Assembly (NCBI RefSeq): GCF_001281315.1
Contig: NZ_CP012479.1
Coordinates: 2,790,001 to 2,854,000, forward strand
Direction: 5' to 3'
DNA length: 64,000 nucleotides
DNA from: Arthrobacter sp. ERGS1:01
GTDB lineage: Bacteria; Actinomycetota; Actinomycetes; Actinomycetales; Micrococcaceae
The notes under the pieces: generated by a model
What the model was told of the DNA's origin: nothing
What the model saw: only the letters and a program-made list of their open reading frames with translations
Database searches by the model: none
Shown here: piece after piece, positions 52,580 through 61,283 of the stretch
Layout: each line of letters opens with the position of its first letter
Numbering within the stretch: the first letter of the stretch is position 1
Made by a program: the position numbers and the translations under genes

Positions 52580-54004
52580 ATGTCTTCCACACCAGCCAAC
52601 AACGACGACGACACCCCGAAGGACCCGCTGTCCGAAATGCTGGCGAACCTGATGGGCGGCCAGGGCATCGAGGGTTTTGACCCTGCGGAACTGGCCAAGG
52701 CTGCCGGGCTGCCGTCCGATCCCAACGCGCTCGCGCAGATGTTCGCCCAGGTCCAGGCCATGATGAACAACTCCTCCGACACCCCCGTGAACTGGGACAT
52801 GGCGCGCGACGCCGCCCGGAAGGCCGCGGCCGGGGACGACCCGTCAGTCTCCGCCGTGCAGTCCCGCGAAGTGGACGAGGCCCTGCGCCTTGCCGAGATG
52901 TGGCTGGACCCCTTCACCGAGCTCGCCGCCACCGGCATCATTGGCCGGGCATGGTCGCGGGCCGAGTGGGTCGAGGAAACCCTGGGCACCTGGCAGCGGC
53001 TGACCGAACCGGTGGCCAACAGCATCGCCTTCGCCATCTCCGGGGCCATGAACGAACAGCTCCCCGAAGAGATGAAGTCCATGATGGGCGGCGCCGCCTC
53101 CATGATGCAAAACATTGGCGGGGCCCTGTTTGGCCTGCAGCTTGGTGCCGCCGTGGGCGCCCTGGCCAAGGAAGTGGTGGGCTCCACGGACATTGGCATC
53201 CCGCTGGCCGACCTGCAAATGGCACTGCTGCCGGCCAACGTCAAGGCCTTCGGCGAGGGCCTGGAAGTTCCCGAGCAGGAAATCCGGCTGTTCCTGGCCC
53301 TGCGCGAGGCCGCCCACGCCCGCTTGTTCGTGCAGGTCCCCTGGCTCCGCGGACACCTGCTGGGCACCATCGAGTCCTACGCCCGCGGCATCCACATCGA
53401 CATGTCCCGGATCGAGGACCTGGCGCACAACCTGGACCCGGCCAATCCCGAGGCCATGCAGGCCGCCCTGTCCGAAGGCGTCTTCATGCCGGCCCGCACG
53501 CCCGAACAGGACGCCGCGCTGGCCAAGCTGGAGACGGCGCTGGCCCTCGTGGAGGGCTGGGTGGACGAGGTCACGTTCGAGGCCGCAGCAAACCTGCCCT
53601 CCGCTGCCGCCATCCGCGAAACCATCCGCCGCCGCCGCGCCACGGGCGGTCCCGCCGAGCACGCCTTCGGCTCCCTGGTGGGCCTGGAACTGCGCCCGCG
53701 CCGACTCCGCGAGGCCTCCGCGCTGTGGGCTTCTTTGAAGGAGCAGCGCGGCATTGCCGGGCGCGACGCCATCTGGGCGCACCCGGACCTGCTGCCCACC
53801 TCCGCCGACCTTGACGACGCTGCGGGCTTCGGCGCCCGTCGCGACGCCTCCGAGGCATCCGAGTCCGACGTCGACGCCGCGCTGGCCAAGCTGCTCGACG
53901 GCGGCTTCGACGACGTTCCCCCGGCCGAGGGACCCGACTCCGGCGAGGCCGGCGGTTCCGAGGAGCCGGGTACTTCCGGCGAGGGCACCGGCACGGACAA
54001 GTAA
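52580..54004 (+). CDS. Zinc-dependent metalloprotease-like protein (DUF2342)
   Basis: Cytoplasmic protein of 474 residues of the DUF2342 family (Rv3195 type). The conserved core has LDPFTELAATGIIGRAWSRA, ALFGLQLGAAVGALAKEVVG, and LFLALREAAHARLFVQVPWL with LRGHLLGTIESYARGIHID. The ExxH-like EAAH plus downstream His and Glu suggest a metal site similar to zinc hydrolases, but catalysis is unproven. The C-terminal 50 residues are acidic and Gly/Ser-rich. The ATG at 52580 gives the acidic N-terminus MSSTPANNDDDTPKDPLSEM. Divergent from the PDZ protease; ends before a strong bidirectional hairpin. Confidence 0.88.
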   Translation: MSSTPANNDDDTPKDPLSEMLANLMGGQGIEGFDPAELAKAAGLPSDPNALAQMFAQVQAMMNNSSDTPVNWDMARDAARKAAAGDDPSVSAVQSREVDEALRLAEMWLDPFTELAATGIIGRAWSRAEWVEETLGTWQRLTEPVANSIAFAISGAMNEQLPEEMKSMMGGAASMMQNIGGALFGLQLGAAVGALAKEVVGSTDIGIPLADLQMALLPANVKAFGEGLEVPEQEIRLFLALREAAHARLFVQVPWLRGHLLGTIESYARGIHIDMSRIEDLAHNLDPANPEAMQAALSEGVFMPARTPEQDAALAKLETALALVEGWVDEVTFEAAANLPSAAAIRETIRRRRATGGPAEHAFGSLVGLELRPRRLREASALWASLKEQRGIAGRDAIWAHPDLLPTSADLDDAAGFGARRDASEASESDVDAALAKLLDGGFDDVPPAEGPDSGEAGGSEEPGTSGEGTGTDK

Positions 54005-54034
54005 GCGCCGAGTTTTCGCACCGAGTTTTCGCAC

Positions 54035-54098
54035 CGAGGGGGCCGTTCCGGTCATGCGCAGCTGGTGGATCGGCAGCGCATGACCGGAACGGCCCCCT
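54035..54098. terminator. Perfect 24-bp stem between convergent genes
   Basis: Arms 54035-54058 and 54075-54098 are exact reverse complements (GAGGGGGCCGTTCCGG at the left edge) with a 16-base loop, between the DUF2342 stop and the DUF45 stop. It can act on both strands, although T-runs are absent. Confidence 0.8.
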
Positions 54099-54127
54099 CT
54101 CCTGTCCTGTTGGCTAAAACCTGCTGC

Positions 54128-54880
54128 CTAAGACAACTCCGCGGACCATTTCGTGCCGTCGCCCCCGGCGCTCACAGCGCCGGGGGCTCCGGGTTCGCCG
54201 GAATCGGGCTCATCCAGGTCCGATTCGTCGAGTTCGGGTTCGTCGTCGAGGTTCCCGCCCATGCCGGCAAGGTTGCGGGCCGAGGCGAACGACGCCCCCT
54301 CCAGGAATGCCTTGGCCCGTTCCTGGTGTGGATAGCCGTCGAGTTCGGCCCAAAATGCCGCGCTGTGGTTGGGGTGGATCAGGTGGGCCAGTTCGTGCAG
54401 CAGCACGTAGTCCAGCACCCATTCGGGCATGCCCTTGACGTGGTGTGAAATCCGGATCGTCTTGCGGACGCTCGTGGCCGATCCCCACCTCCCCCGCTGG
54501 TTGGTGACCCACCGCACGGACTCCGGGATGGCCCGGGAGCCCAAATACCGTGCCGAGAGGTCCAGGCACCGCCGGAGCAGGGCGTCGTCGCTCTCGGGAA
54601 CGCGCCGCCGGCCACCGGATCGGGCCCGCATGTCCGCCTCCAAGCGGGCCACCATGTGCGGAATCCAGAATTGCTCATCCTCAAGGGTCAGCCGCGCGGG
54701 AACCGCAATGACGGCCCGGCCCTCCTCCCAAAAAGCCGAGACACCCGTGGTGCGGCGCCGGGTGCGGCGCACCACCACCTGTGCGCCGTTGCCGGCCTGA
54801 TGCCCGGAAACGGAGTCGCCAAGCGGTCCGGGCGTGCCCTTGCCGATTGCCCTGCGTGCTGGATCCCTCTGTGCTGCCAT
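54128..54880 (-). CDS. M48/SprT-like metallopeptidase (DUF45, YgjP type)
   Basis: Predicted zinc peptidase of 250 residues. The metal motif is LLHELAHLIHPNHS, giving His162, Glu163, His166 and a third His at 172. NQRGRWGSATSVRKTIRIS and MPEWVLDYVLLHELAH are exactly the YgjP-like signature. The N-terminal 55 residues and the C-terminal acidic tail (DEPELDESDLDEPDSGEP) are variable. The ATG at 54880 starts MAAQRDP; a longer in-frame start at 54910 is less likely. Its natural substrate is unknown. Convergent with the DUF2342 gene, divergent from the ThiF-like gene. Confidence 0.88.
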   Translation of the reverse strand: MAAQRDPARRAIGKGTPGPLGDSVSGHQAGNGAQVVVRRTRRRTTGVSAFWEEGRAVIAVPARLTLEDEQFWIPHMVARLEADMRARSGGRRRVPESDDALLRRCLDLSARYLGSRAIPESVRWVTNQRGRWGSATSVRKTIRISHHVKGMPEWVLDYVLLHELAHLIHPNHSAAFWAELDGYPHQERAKAFLEGASFASARNLAGMGGNLDDEPELDESDLDEPDSGEPGAPGAVSAGGDGTKWSAELS

Positions 54881-55041
54881 GCTTCGACCGTACAACGCCG
54901 CACCCGGCAAAATCGACCCGGCCTCCCCCGCCTTGTGGACAACGCCGGATTGTGGATAAGTCCGGGCGCGGATCCGGGCACGGTGCCATGATCAAGGGAC
55001 GGTCCGCAGATGGGGCGGGCCCGATCCGAGGGGAGGCAGCC

Positions 55042-56136
55042 ATGACCCGTATCAATCCGGGACTGCGCATGGTTCGGCGCGACGCCCAGAGCGTCCAGAT
55101 CGGTGTGGGTCCGGGCGGGACCGTCATCGACGGACTCCAACCCCGCGACCTTGCCTTTGTCCAGGCCCTGCGGGACGGCATCGCCGATGCCGAGGTATTT
55201 GCCAAGGCGGCTGCCCTGGGGCTGACGGAGCAACGGGCCCAGGAGGTGTGCATCAGCCTCGCGGGCCTGCTCTTCGGCGATGCCGAACTGGCCAGCCGGG
55301 GATTCCGGGCCGAACGGCTGCTGCCCGAAAGATCGGCCCTCCTTGGCCTGCACCAGGGCTCCTGCAAGGACTCCATGGCCCGCCGGGAACGCGGCGTCGT
55401 CCATGTCGTGGGGCTGGGCCGCACGGGTGCGGCCCTGGCGCTGGTGCTTGCCGGGGCGGGCGTGGGAACCATCCTGCTCGAGGATGACAGGCCGGTGACC
55501 GCGGTCGACGTGGGGCCGGGCGGGTTCAAGTTGGCCGACATCGGCCTGTTGAGATCCGTGGCCGTGCGCCGCCATGCCTTATCAGTGGACCCCAGCTGCC
55601 ACGCCCATGTGCTTCATGAGGGCGGCACGGGAGGCCCCGATTCGCGCTGCCTGGACCTGGCCATCGTGGTGGCGCACGACGCCGTCTCGGCCGGCACCGC
55701 GGCCCGGTTCATGAGCTCGGACCGGCCCCACCTGTTGGTGCTGGTGCGGGAGCAGGACGGGACGGTGGGGCCGCTGGTGCTGCCGGGCGAGACGGCGTGC
55801 GCGGAATGCGTCGAACGGCACCGCAGCCGCCACGACCCCCAGTGGCGGGAGGTGTGCGAGCAGCTGGCGGAAGGCGGCGGCCCGGCCGATGACCACAGGC
55901 CCCGTGCCGAACTACTGGAAAGCGCCGCCCTCGCCACGTCCCTGGCCGGGACAGCCGCCGCCCAGGCGCTTTTGTTCCTGGACGGCGTCAACCAGCCCTG
56001 CACCTGGTCCTCGGTCATGACGTTCCATCCGGACAACGGCCGGTGGACGCAGGAGGAATTTAGAGCTCACCCGGAGTGCGGCTGCCAACTGCAGCGTCAG
56101 GCGCTGGCAACGATCTCCAGGACGTCCTCACCGTAG
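55042..56136 (+). CDS. ThiF/E1-like adenylyltransferase family protein
   Basis: Protein of 364 residues, ATG after GAGGGGAGGCAGCC. The N-terminal 110 residues are a helical domain like those of bacteriocin cyclodehydratase partner proteins (RINPGLRMVRRDAQSVQIGV). The Rossmann fold begins VVHVVGLGRTGAALALVLAG at about 119. Zinc-type cysteines occur as CAEC near 245 and CGCQ at the C-terminus. The usual catalytic Arg and adenylation residues of ThiF are not obvious, so activity may be lost or changed. No peptide precursor or YcaO partner is adjacent. It occupies the place of Rv3196 in mycobacteria. Its last 40 bases overlap the 3' end of uvrD2 on the other strand. Confidence 0.82.
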   Translation: MTRINPGLRMVRRDAQSVQIGVGPGGTVIDGLQPRDLAFVQALRDGIADAEVFAKAAALGLTEQRAQEVCISLAGLLFGDAELASRGFRAERLLPERSALLGLHQGSCKDSMARRERGVVHVVGLGRTGAALALVLAGAGVGTILLEDDRPVTAVDVGPGGFKLADIGLLRSVAVRRHALSVDPSCHAHVLHEGGTGGPDSRCLDLAIVVAHDAVSAGTAARFMSSDRPHLLVLVREQDGTVGPLVLPGETACAECVERHRSRHDPQWREVCEQLAEGGGPADDHRPRAELLESAALATSLAGTAAAQALLFLDGVNQPCTWSSVMTFHPDNGRWTQEEFRAHPECGCQLQRQALATISRTSSP

Positions 56137-58244
56137 CGCTCCAGCTTTGACGGGCCCACCCCGGGCAGGGCGGACAACTCGTCCAGGTCCTGGGGCGCGG
56201 CTTCGGCGATGGCCATGAGCGTGGCATCCGTGAACACCACGAACGCCGGGATGTCCGCGGCGGTGGCAATCTTCAGCCGCCAGGCCCGCAAGTCCTCAAA
56301 GACCGCCTCGTCGTAGCCGGGCGGGCACGTGGAACAGCGGCCGATCTTGCGTTCGGCCCCCGTACTGAGCATCTTCCCGCACACCCGGCAGACCGACGGC
56401 GCGGCCGCCTTCCGCGACTTGCGCGCGGCCGGCTGCCGCGGGCCGGTCGGGGCCCCGCCCACCGAGCTGGGACGCAGTCCGTCCAGGAAACGTGAGGGCC
56501 TGCGGTTGGCCCGGCCGCCGGGAGTGCGCGCCGTGGACCAGGAAAAGTTCAGGAACTCGCGGGCACGGGTGATGCCCACATAGAGCAGCCGGCGTTCCTC
56601 ATCGACGCCCTCCGCCGTGTCGGCAAAGGAGATGGGCATCAGGCCCTCGCTCATGCCCACCAGGAAAACGGCGTCCCACTCCAGGCCCTTGGCCGAGTGC
56701 AGCGACGCCAGGGTGACGCCCTGCACCGTGGGCGCATGCTGGGCCGAGGCGCGCTCCTGCAGCTCCGCCACCAGATCGGCCAACGAAAACGCGTGTTCGG
56801 GGGTGCTGCGCGAAACCACCAGCTCATCCGCCAATGCCACGAGCGCGGCCAGCGACTCCCAGCGTTCGCGCACGGCGCCTCCGGTCTTGGGTGCCTCGGC
56901 CTGGTAGCCAAGGTTGCCCAGGATGTCCCGAACCAGCTGGCCCAGGGGTTCGTCCTCGGCGGCCCGGGAGGCGGCCCGCATCTGCAGGATCGCGTCGCGG
57001 ACTTCCTTGCGGGCAAAGAACCGCTCCCCGCCGCGCAATTGGTAGCCGACGCCGGCCGCCGTCAGGGCTTGTTCGTAGGCTTCGGATTGGCCGTTGGTCC
57101 TAAACAACACGGCGATCTCGCTGGCCTGGGTGCCGTGCTCGATCAGGATCTTGATGCGCGCGGCGACGGCGGCGGCCTCGGCCTCGTCGTCGCTGCATTC
57201 CAGGAATTCCGGGACGGGGCCGTTGGGCCGTTGCGCCACCAAGTGCAGGGGTTGGGACCACAGGGCGTCGGCTGTCAGCCCGCCGCTGCGCCTGCTGTTC
57301 AGCAGGGTGTTGGCCAGGCCCACCACCTGCGGGGTGGAGCGGTAGTCGCGGACAAGTTTCACAACGTTGGCGTCCGGATAGCGTGCCGGGAAGTCCAGCA
57401 GGTGCCGCGGGGTGGCGCCGGTGAAGGAGTAGATGGTCTGGCTGGCGTCGCCCACCACGCAGAGCTCGTCCCGGCCGCCCAGCCACAGGTCAAGCAGGCG
57501 TTGCTGCAGCGGGGAAACGTCCTGGTACTCGTCCACCACGAAATGCCGGTACTGGTCCCGCACGGTGGCCGCAACGCGCGGATCCTCGGCCAGGATGCCG
57601 ACCGTGATGAGCAGTACGTCCTCGAAGTCGATGAGGTTCCGGTCCGCCTTCACGTCCTCGTACGCCTGGAACAGCCGCCCCACGGCGACCTTGTCCAGCC
57701 CGCCGGGTTCGCCGCGGTCCTCCGCCTTCGTCAGGTATGTTTCCGGGGTCAGCATGGACACCTTGGCCCACTCGATCTCCGCGGCCAAGTCCCGGATCGC
57801 GGCCCGGTCGGTGGGCAGGCGCAGCCTGCGCGCGGCCTCACCGATGATCTGCGCCTTGTGTTCAAGGAGTCCGGGCAGCTGGCCGCCGATCGCGTGCGGC
57901 CAGAAGTATTGCAGCTGGCGCAGCGCCGCGGCGTGGAAGGTGCGGGCCTGGACGGTGCCGACGCCGAGGTCGCGCAGGCGGGTGCGCATTTCCGCGGCGG
58001 CCCGGGCCGTGAACGTGACGGCCAGCAGGCGGTTCGGGTTGTAGACGCCCGTGTGCACGCCGTAGGCGATCCTGTGCGTGATGGCACGCGTCTTGCCGGT
58101 GCCGGCGCCGGCCAGGACACACAGGGGCCCCGCCAGCGTGGTGGCCACGGCGCGTTGTTCGTCGTCGAGGCCGGCCAGGATGCGTTCCTCGGCCGTGCGC
58201 TCGTCCATGACGGGCAGGCCCAGCTGGCGTGGATCGAAGCTCAT
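56097..58244 (-). CDS. uvrD2: ATP-dependent DNA helicase UvrD2
   Basis: Superfamily 1 helicase of 715 residues for DNA repair. Q motif LDDEQRAV, Walker A LAGAGTGKTRAITHRI with Lys51, motif II FVVDEYQDVSPLQQRLL, motif III VVGDASQTIYSFTGA, motif IV VKLVRDYRSTPQVV, motif V TLASLHSAKGLEWDAVFLVG and motif VI RRLLYVGITRAREFLNFSW are all present. A four-cysteine zinc element (CRVCGKMLSTG and RCSTCPPGY) joins to an HRDC domain (the C-terminal 80 residues, ALPGVGPSKLERYGED). This layout is diagnostic of actinobacterial UvrD2. It overlaps nudC by four bases (translational coupling) and the ThiF-like gene by 40 at its 3' end. Confidence 0.96.
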   Translation of the reverse strand: MSFDPRQLGLPVMDERTAEERILAGLDDEQRAVATTLAGPLCVLAGAGTGKTRAITHRIAYGVHTGVYNPNRLLAVTFTARAAAEMRTRLRDLGVGTVQARTFHAAALRQLQYFWPHAIGGQLPGLLEHKAQIIGEAARRLRLPTDRAAIRDLAAEIEWAKVSMLTPETYLTKAEDRGEPGGLDKVAVGRLFQAYEDVKADRNLIDFEDVLLITVGILAEDPRVAATVRDQYRHFVVDEYQDVSPLQQRLLDLWLGGRDELCVVGDASQTIYSFTGATPRHLLDFPARYPDANVVKLVRDYRSTPQVVGLANTLLNSRRSGGLTADALWSQPLHLVAQRPNGPVPEFLECSDDEAEAAAVAARIKILIEHGTQASEIAVLFRTNGQSEAYEQALTAAGVGYQLRGGERFFARKEVRDAILQMRAASRAAEDEPLGQLVRDILGNLGYQAEAPKTGGAVRERWESLAALVALADELVVSRSTPEHAFSLADLVAELQERASAQHAPTVQGVTLASLHSAKGLEWDAVFLVGMSEGLMPISFADTAEGVDEERRLLYVGITRAREFLNFSWSTARTPGGRANRRPSRFLDGLRPSSVGGAPTGPRQPAARKSRKAAAPSVCRVCGKMLSTGAERKIGRCSTCPPGYDEAVFEDLRAWRLKIATAADIPAFVVFTDATLMAIAEAAPQDLDELSALPGVGPSKLERYGEDVLEIVASA

Positions 58245-59212
58245 GCCCGGACCCCGGCCACGGTGGCTGCTGCGTCGCCGGGCTCACTGATGGGCCCGCC
58301 GTACCAATGTTCAATGAGCTCCCGGGCAATCGAAAGCCGCCCGGGGATGCCGGCATCCCCGCTGAGGACGGCGGACTGCAGTTCCTCCCGGCTGAACCAG
58401 CGGGCCTCCCTGACCTCGACGCCGTCGGGCACGGGGACTGTATCGGCCGTGTGGGCGAGGAAGCCGAGCATGAGCGACCGCGGGAACGGCCAGGCCTGCG
58501 AGCCAAGGTATTCGACGGCGTGCAGCTTGACGCCGACTTCCTCGGCGATCTCGCGCACGGCGGCCTGTTCGGCGCTTTCACCGGCTTCGACGAATCCCGC
58601 CACGGTGGAGTAGCGGTTGGCCGGCCAGGCGAAGTTGCTGGCGAGCAGGATCTTTTCATCCGCGCCAACGATGGCAACAATCACGGCGGGGTCGGTGCGG
58701 GGGAAGTGCTCGGAGCCGTCCACCGTGCAGCGGCGCATCCAGCCGGCCCACTCGGATTCGGTGGCGGCACCGCACCGCGGGCACCGGGGATGGCTGTTGT
58801 GCCAGTTCGCCACGGCTTGGGCCTGGATGAATATGGCGGCGTCGGCAGCGGACAGCAGGCCCGCCGCGTCCCGGTACCCCAGGAATTCGGCGCCCTCGGG
58901 CAACAAAGCCGGCGCACCGGCGTCGTCCGCCAACACCTTCAGCACCAGGTCGGTGCCGTCGGGCAGTGTGGGATGGCTGCCGTCCACGGTTTTGCCAAGG
59001 TAGATGGTCAGGGTGTCCGCCGGCAGTCCTCCGGCAACCCCGGCGGGGTCAAGGAATGCCAGGGCATTGCCGTGGACGGGGGCCTTGCCGGCCTGAAAAA
59101 GCAGGACACGATGGCCGGGCCGGGCCTGCACCGCTTCCAGGTAGCCGGGTTCGACACGTTGTTCACAGTCGCGATCGAGCACGGCTTCGAGGGAGGGCAA
59201 GGCTTGGATCAT
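58241..59212 (-). CDS. nudC: NAD+ diphosphatase (Nudix hydrolase NudC)
   Basis: Enzyme of 323 residues hydrolysing NAD(H) and possibly removing NAD caps from RNA. The zinc ribbon has CPRCGAATESEWAGWMRRC. The Nudix box begins GFVEAGESAEQAAVRE and ends EIAEEVGV. The family hallmark SQPWPFPxS reads SQAWPFPRS here, with Ala for Pro. FPRTDPAVIVAIV precedes the box as usual. The N-terminal domain (residues 1-125) is variable. It is translationally coupled to uvrD2 by a four-base overlap, as in mycobacteria (Rv3199c-Rv3198c). Confidence 0.95.
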   Translation of the reverse strand: MIQALPSLEAVLDRDCEQRVEPGYLEAVQARPGHRVLLFQAGKAPVHGNALAFLDPAGVAGGLPADTLTIYLGKTVDGSHPTLPDGTDLVLKVLADDAGAPALLPEGAEFLGYRDAAGLLSAADAAIFIQAQAVANWHNSHPRCPRCGAATESEWAGWMRRCTVDGSEHFPRTDPAVIVAIVGADEKILLASNFAWPANRYSTVAGFVEAGESAEQAAVREIAEEVGVKLHAVEYLGSQAWPFPRSLMLGFLAHTADTVPVPDGVEVREARWFSREELQSAVLSGDAGIPGRLSIARELIEHWYGGPISEPGDAAATVAGVRA

Positions 59213-59368
59213 GCTTCTACCGTACGCAGTCCGGGCGACTTTTTACATTCCTCCTGCAGGACCGGGCCGGGGTCCGTGGAGCGGGCCGGCCGGAGGACTT
59301 CTTGCGACTCGCCGCGGCATGGGCAGGCAGTTGCCCGTTCCGCGCTCTACGGTGGAGGGGTGAGACGA

Positions 59369-60682
59369 ATGACTGCAATCGAATTGGCCGCTATTGCCAG
59401 CGCGGCCGTGCCCGGACTCAACGTCACGGCGTTTGGGCCCGAACCCGACGATGCAGCCGATTTCAGCTCCGCATTGTTGGTGGATTCGGAAAACCGCCGC
59501 TGGCGCGTGCGCTCCCCCAAGCATGTCGAGGCCAGCGCACGGCTGGAGACCGAGCGCCAGGTTCTGCGCGCCTTCTCCCCCGCCATCCGGGCCGAATTGC
59601 CGTTCCTGCTCCCCACCGTGGCCGGCACCGTCCGCCAGGGCGAGCTGATCACCTTTGTGTACTCCCACATTGTGGGCAAGGCCGAATCGGTGGAGGAGCT
59701 CTCCTCCGGCGGGGCCGCGCTGGCGCTGGAAATTGGTGCCGCCATTGCCGCCATCCACGATCTGCCGCAGGAACTTGTCACCAACGCCGATTTGCCCAGC
59801 TACACGGCCAACGAGTTCCGGCAGCGCAAGCTCAACGAACTGGACCAGGCCGCCACCACGGGCAAGATCCCGCCGTCCCTGCTCCTTCGCTGGGAGCACG
59901 CCATGGAGGATGTGGCCCTCTGGCGTTTCAACTCCTCCGTGGTCCACGGCGACCTGCACGAGGACAACATCCTGCTGGACGGCACCAAGGTCACGGCCGT
60001 CATGGGCTGGACCGACCTGCGCGTCGGCGACCCCGCCGACGACTTTGCCTGGCTCGTGGCGATCAACGATCCCGCCTTCGTCGACACCGTGATGCAGGCC
60101 TACGCCGCCGCCCGGCACGAGACACCCGACCCGCATTTGCTGCGCCGGGCCGCCCTGAGCGCCGAGTTTGCGTTGGCCCAGTGGCTGGTCAAGGGTTTCG
60201 CGGCGGACAGCGCCCGCATGGTGGCCGACGCCGAAACCATGCTCCGCACGCTCAAGGCCGACATCGACCTGCACGGCGGCCAGCCCATCAGCACCGAGCC
60301 GGCACCCGTGGCCGAGCCCGCCAAGACCGAGACCGAGACCACCGAATCCGCCTCTGAGTCCGTTGTGGGCACTTCCGTGGACCCCGACGCGACGGGTGCC
60401 ATCCAGGTGGTCATGGCGTCCCCGGCGGTATCGGCGGTTGAGCCGGTCGAGGCCAAGCCCGCCGTGGAGCTTCCCGGGTCAGAGGCCAAGGGCGCCGATT
60501 CCGCCCCGGCGGACGATGACGCCGCGGCCGACGTCGCCGAAGCCGGGACCGCAGGCGAGGCCACGACCGGGCCCGACGCCGGCACTGACGACACCGCTGC
60601 CGACAACGCTGCCGGAGGCGGCGAGGACGTCGACACGACGGCCATGAAAGTCATTCCGTTGAAGGCAACGCCCAACACCTAG
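59369..60682 (+). CDS. Aminoglycoside/macrolide phosphotransferase-like kinase with acidic tail
   Basis: Kinase-fold protein of 437 residues. Residues 1-290 form the phosphotransferase domain: RWRVRSPKHVEASARLETER in the N-lobe, the Brenner motif VVHGDLHEDNILLD with Asp195 and Asn200, and VMGWTDLRVGDPADDFAWLV. The usual metal-binding Asp (IDW) is Gly213 here. Residues 300-437 are a low-complexity acidic, Ala/Thr/Glu-rich tail, probably disordered. It could phosphorylate a small molecule or be a pseudokinase; resistance to macrolides is not established. The ATG at 59369 follows GGAGGGG; GTG at 59360 is a close alternative. Divergent from nudC. Confidence 0.83.
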   Translation: MTAIELAAIASAAVPGLNVTAFGPEPDDAADFSSALLVDSENRRWRVRSPKHVEASARLETERQVLRAFSPAIRAELPFLLPTVAGTVRQGELITFVYSHIVGKAESVEELSSGGAALALEIGAAIAAIHDLPQELVTNADLPSYTANEFRQRKLNELDQAATTGKIPPSLLLRWEHAMEDVALWRFNSSVVHGDLHEDNILLDGTKVTAVMGWTDLRVGDPADDFAWLVAINDPAFVDTVMQAYAAARHETPDPHLLRRAALSAEFALAQWLVKGFAADSARMVADAETMLRTLKADIDLHGGQPISTEPAPVAEPAKTETETTESASESVVGTSVDPDATGAIQVVMASPAVSAVEPVEAKPAVELPGSEAKGADSAPADDDAAADVAEAGTAGEATTGPDAGTDDTAADNAAGGGEDVDTTAMKVIPLKATPNT

Positions 60683-60773
60683 GCCACGGCTGTTGCCGCC
60701 TGGCGGCACTCGCTTGGAAAACCTTCAGCGGAACATCCCCGCCCGGCCATGGGTGTTATGCAATGATTCGTCC

Positions 60774-61277
60774 ATGGGGACCACACACCGCTCACTTGCC
60801 GCCATCGCCGCCATCATTTTCGGGGCGGCCGCACTGTCCGGCTGCACCAGCGCCGAAGCGACCGCAACGCAACCGACCGTGACGCCGTCGTCGGCTTCGT
60901 CATTTGCATCGGCGTCGGCGCCGGCAAAGGACCTTCCCGGCTCGGCGATCATCTTCGAGGTCCAAAAGAAGCAAATCGGACCGAAAACGTCTACTCCCGG
61001 CACCGTCGTGAAGCACTACAGCGGGACCGGGCCGACCACCCTTCACATCCCACCGCTGGCACCCGGCCAGAAACGGCTGGGCTCCATCGTCATCTGCAGC
61101 GGAGCCGGGGAATGGAAGGTCTCCTTCGCCCGGGTGGGCTGGTCCAGCGGGGTCTGTTCGACGGAGAACAGCTCGACCGCGATCTACGAACTTCCCGCCC
61201 CGTCAAAGGACACGGCAGTCACTATCGACGTCCCGGCGGACGCCAATGTGTGGCTGACCGTCTTCTCCACGAAGTAG
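60774..61277 (+). CDS. Small putative lipoprotein
   Basis: Exported lipoprotein of 167 residues. The signal segment is MGTTHRSLAAIAAIIFGAAA with lipobox LSGC (Cys24). A Ser/Thr/Ala linker to residue 45 precedes a compact beta-rich domain with two cysteines (IVICSGAG and SGVCSTEN). I do not recognise the domain; it may be a small immunoglobulin-like or PEBP-like fold, but this is a guess. No clear ribosome site was seen. It stands 91 bases after the kinase-like gene on the same strand and ends six bases from the convergent adnB. Confidence 0.7.
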   Translation: MGTTHRSLAAIAAIIFGAAALSGCTSAEATATQPTVTPSSASSFASASAPAKDLPGSAIIFEVQKKQIGPKTSTPGTVVKHYSGTGPTTLHIPPLAPGQKRLGSIVICSGAGEWKVSFARVGWSSGVCSTENSSTAIYELPAPSKDTAVTIDVPADANVWLTVFSTK

Positions 61278-61283
61278 GCCCGC

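Noticed and set aside
59369..60682. Calling this a macrolide resistance gene
   Set aside because: The fold matches antibiotic phosphotransferases, but the metal-site change, acidic tail and housekeeping neighbours do not support a resistance claim.
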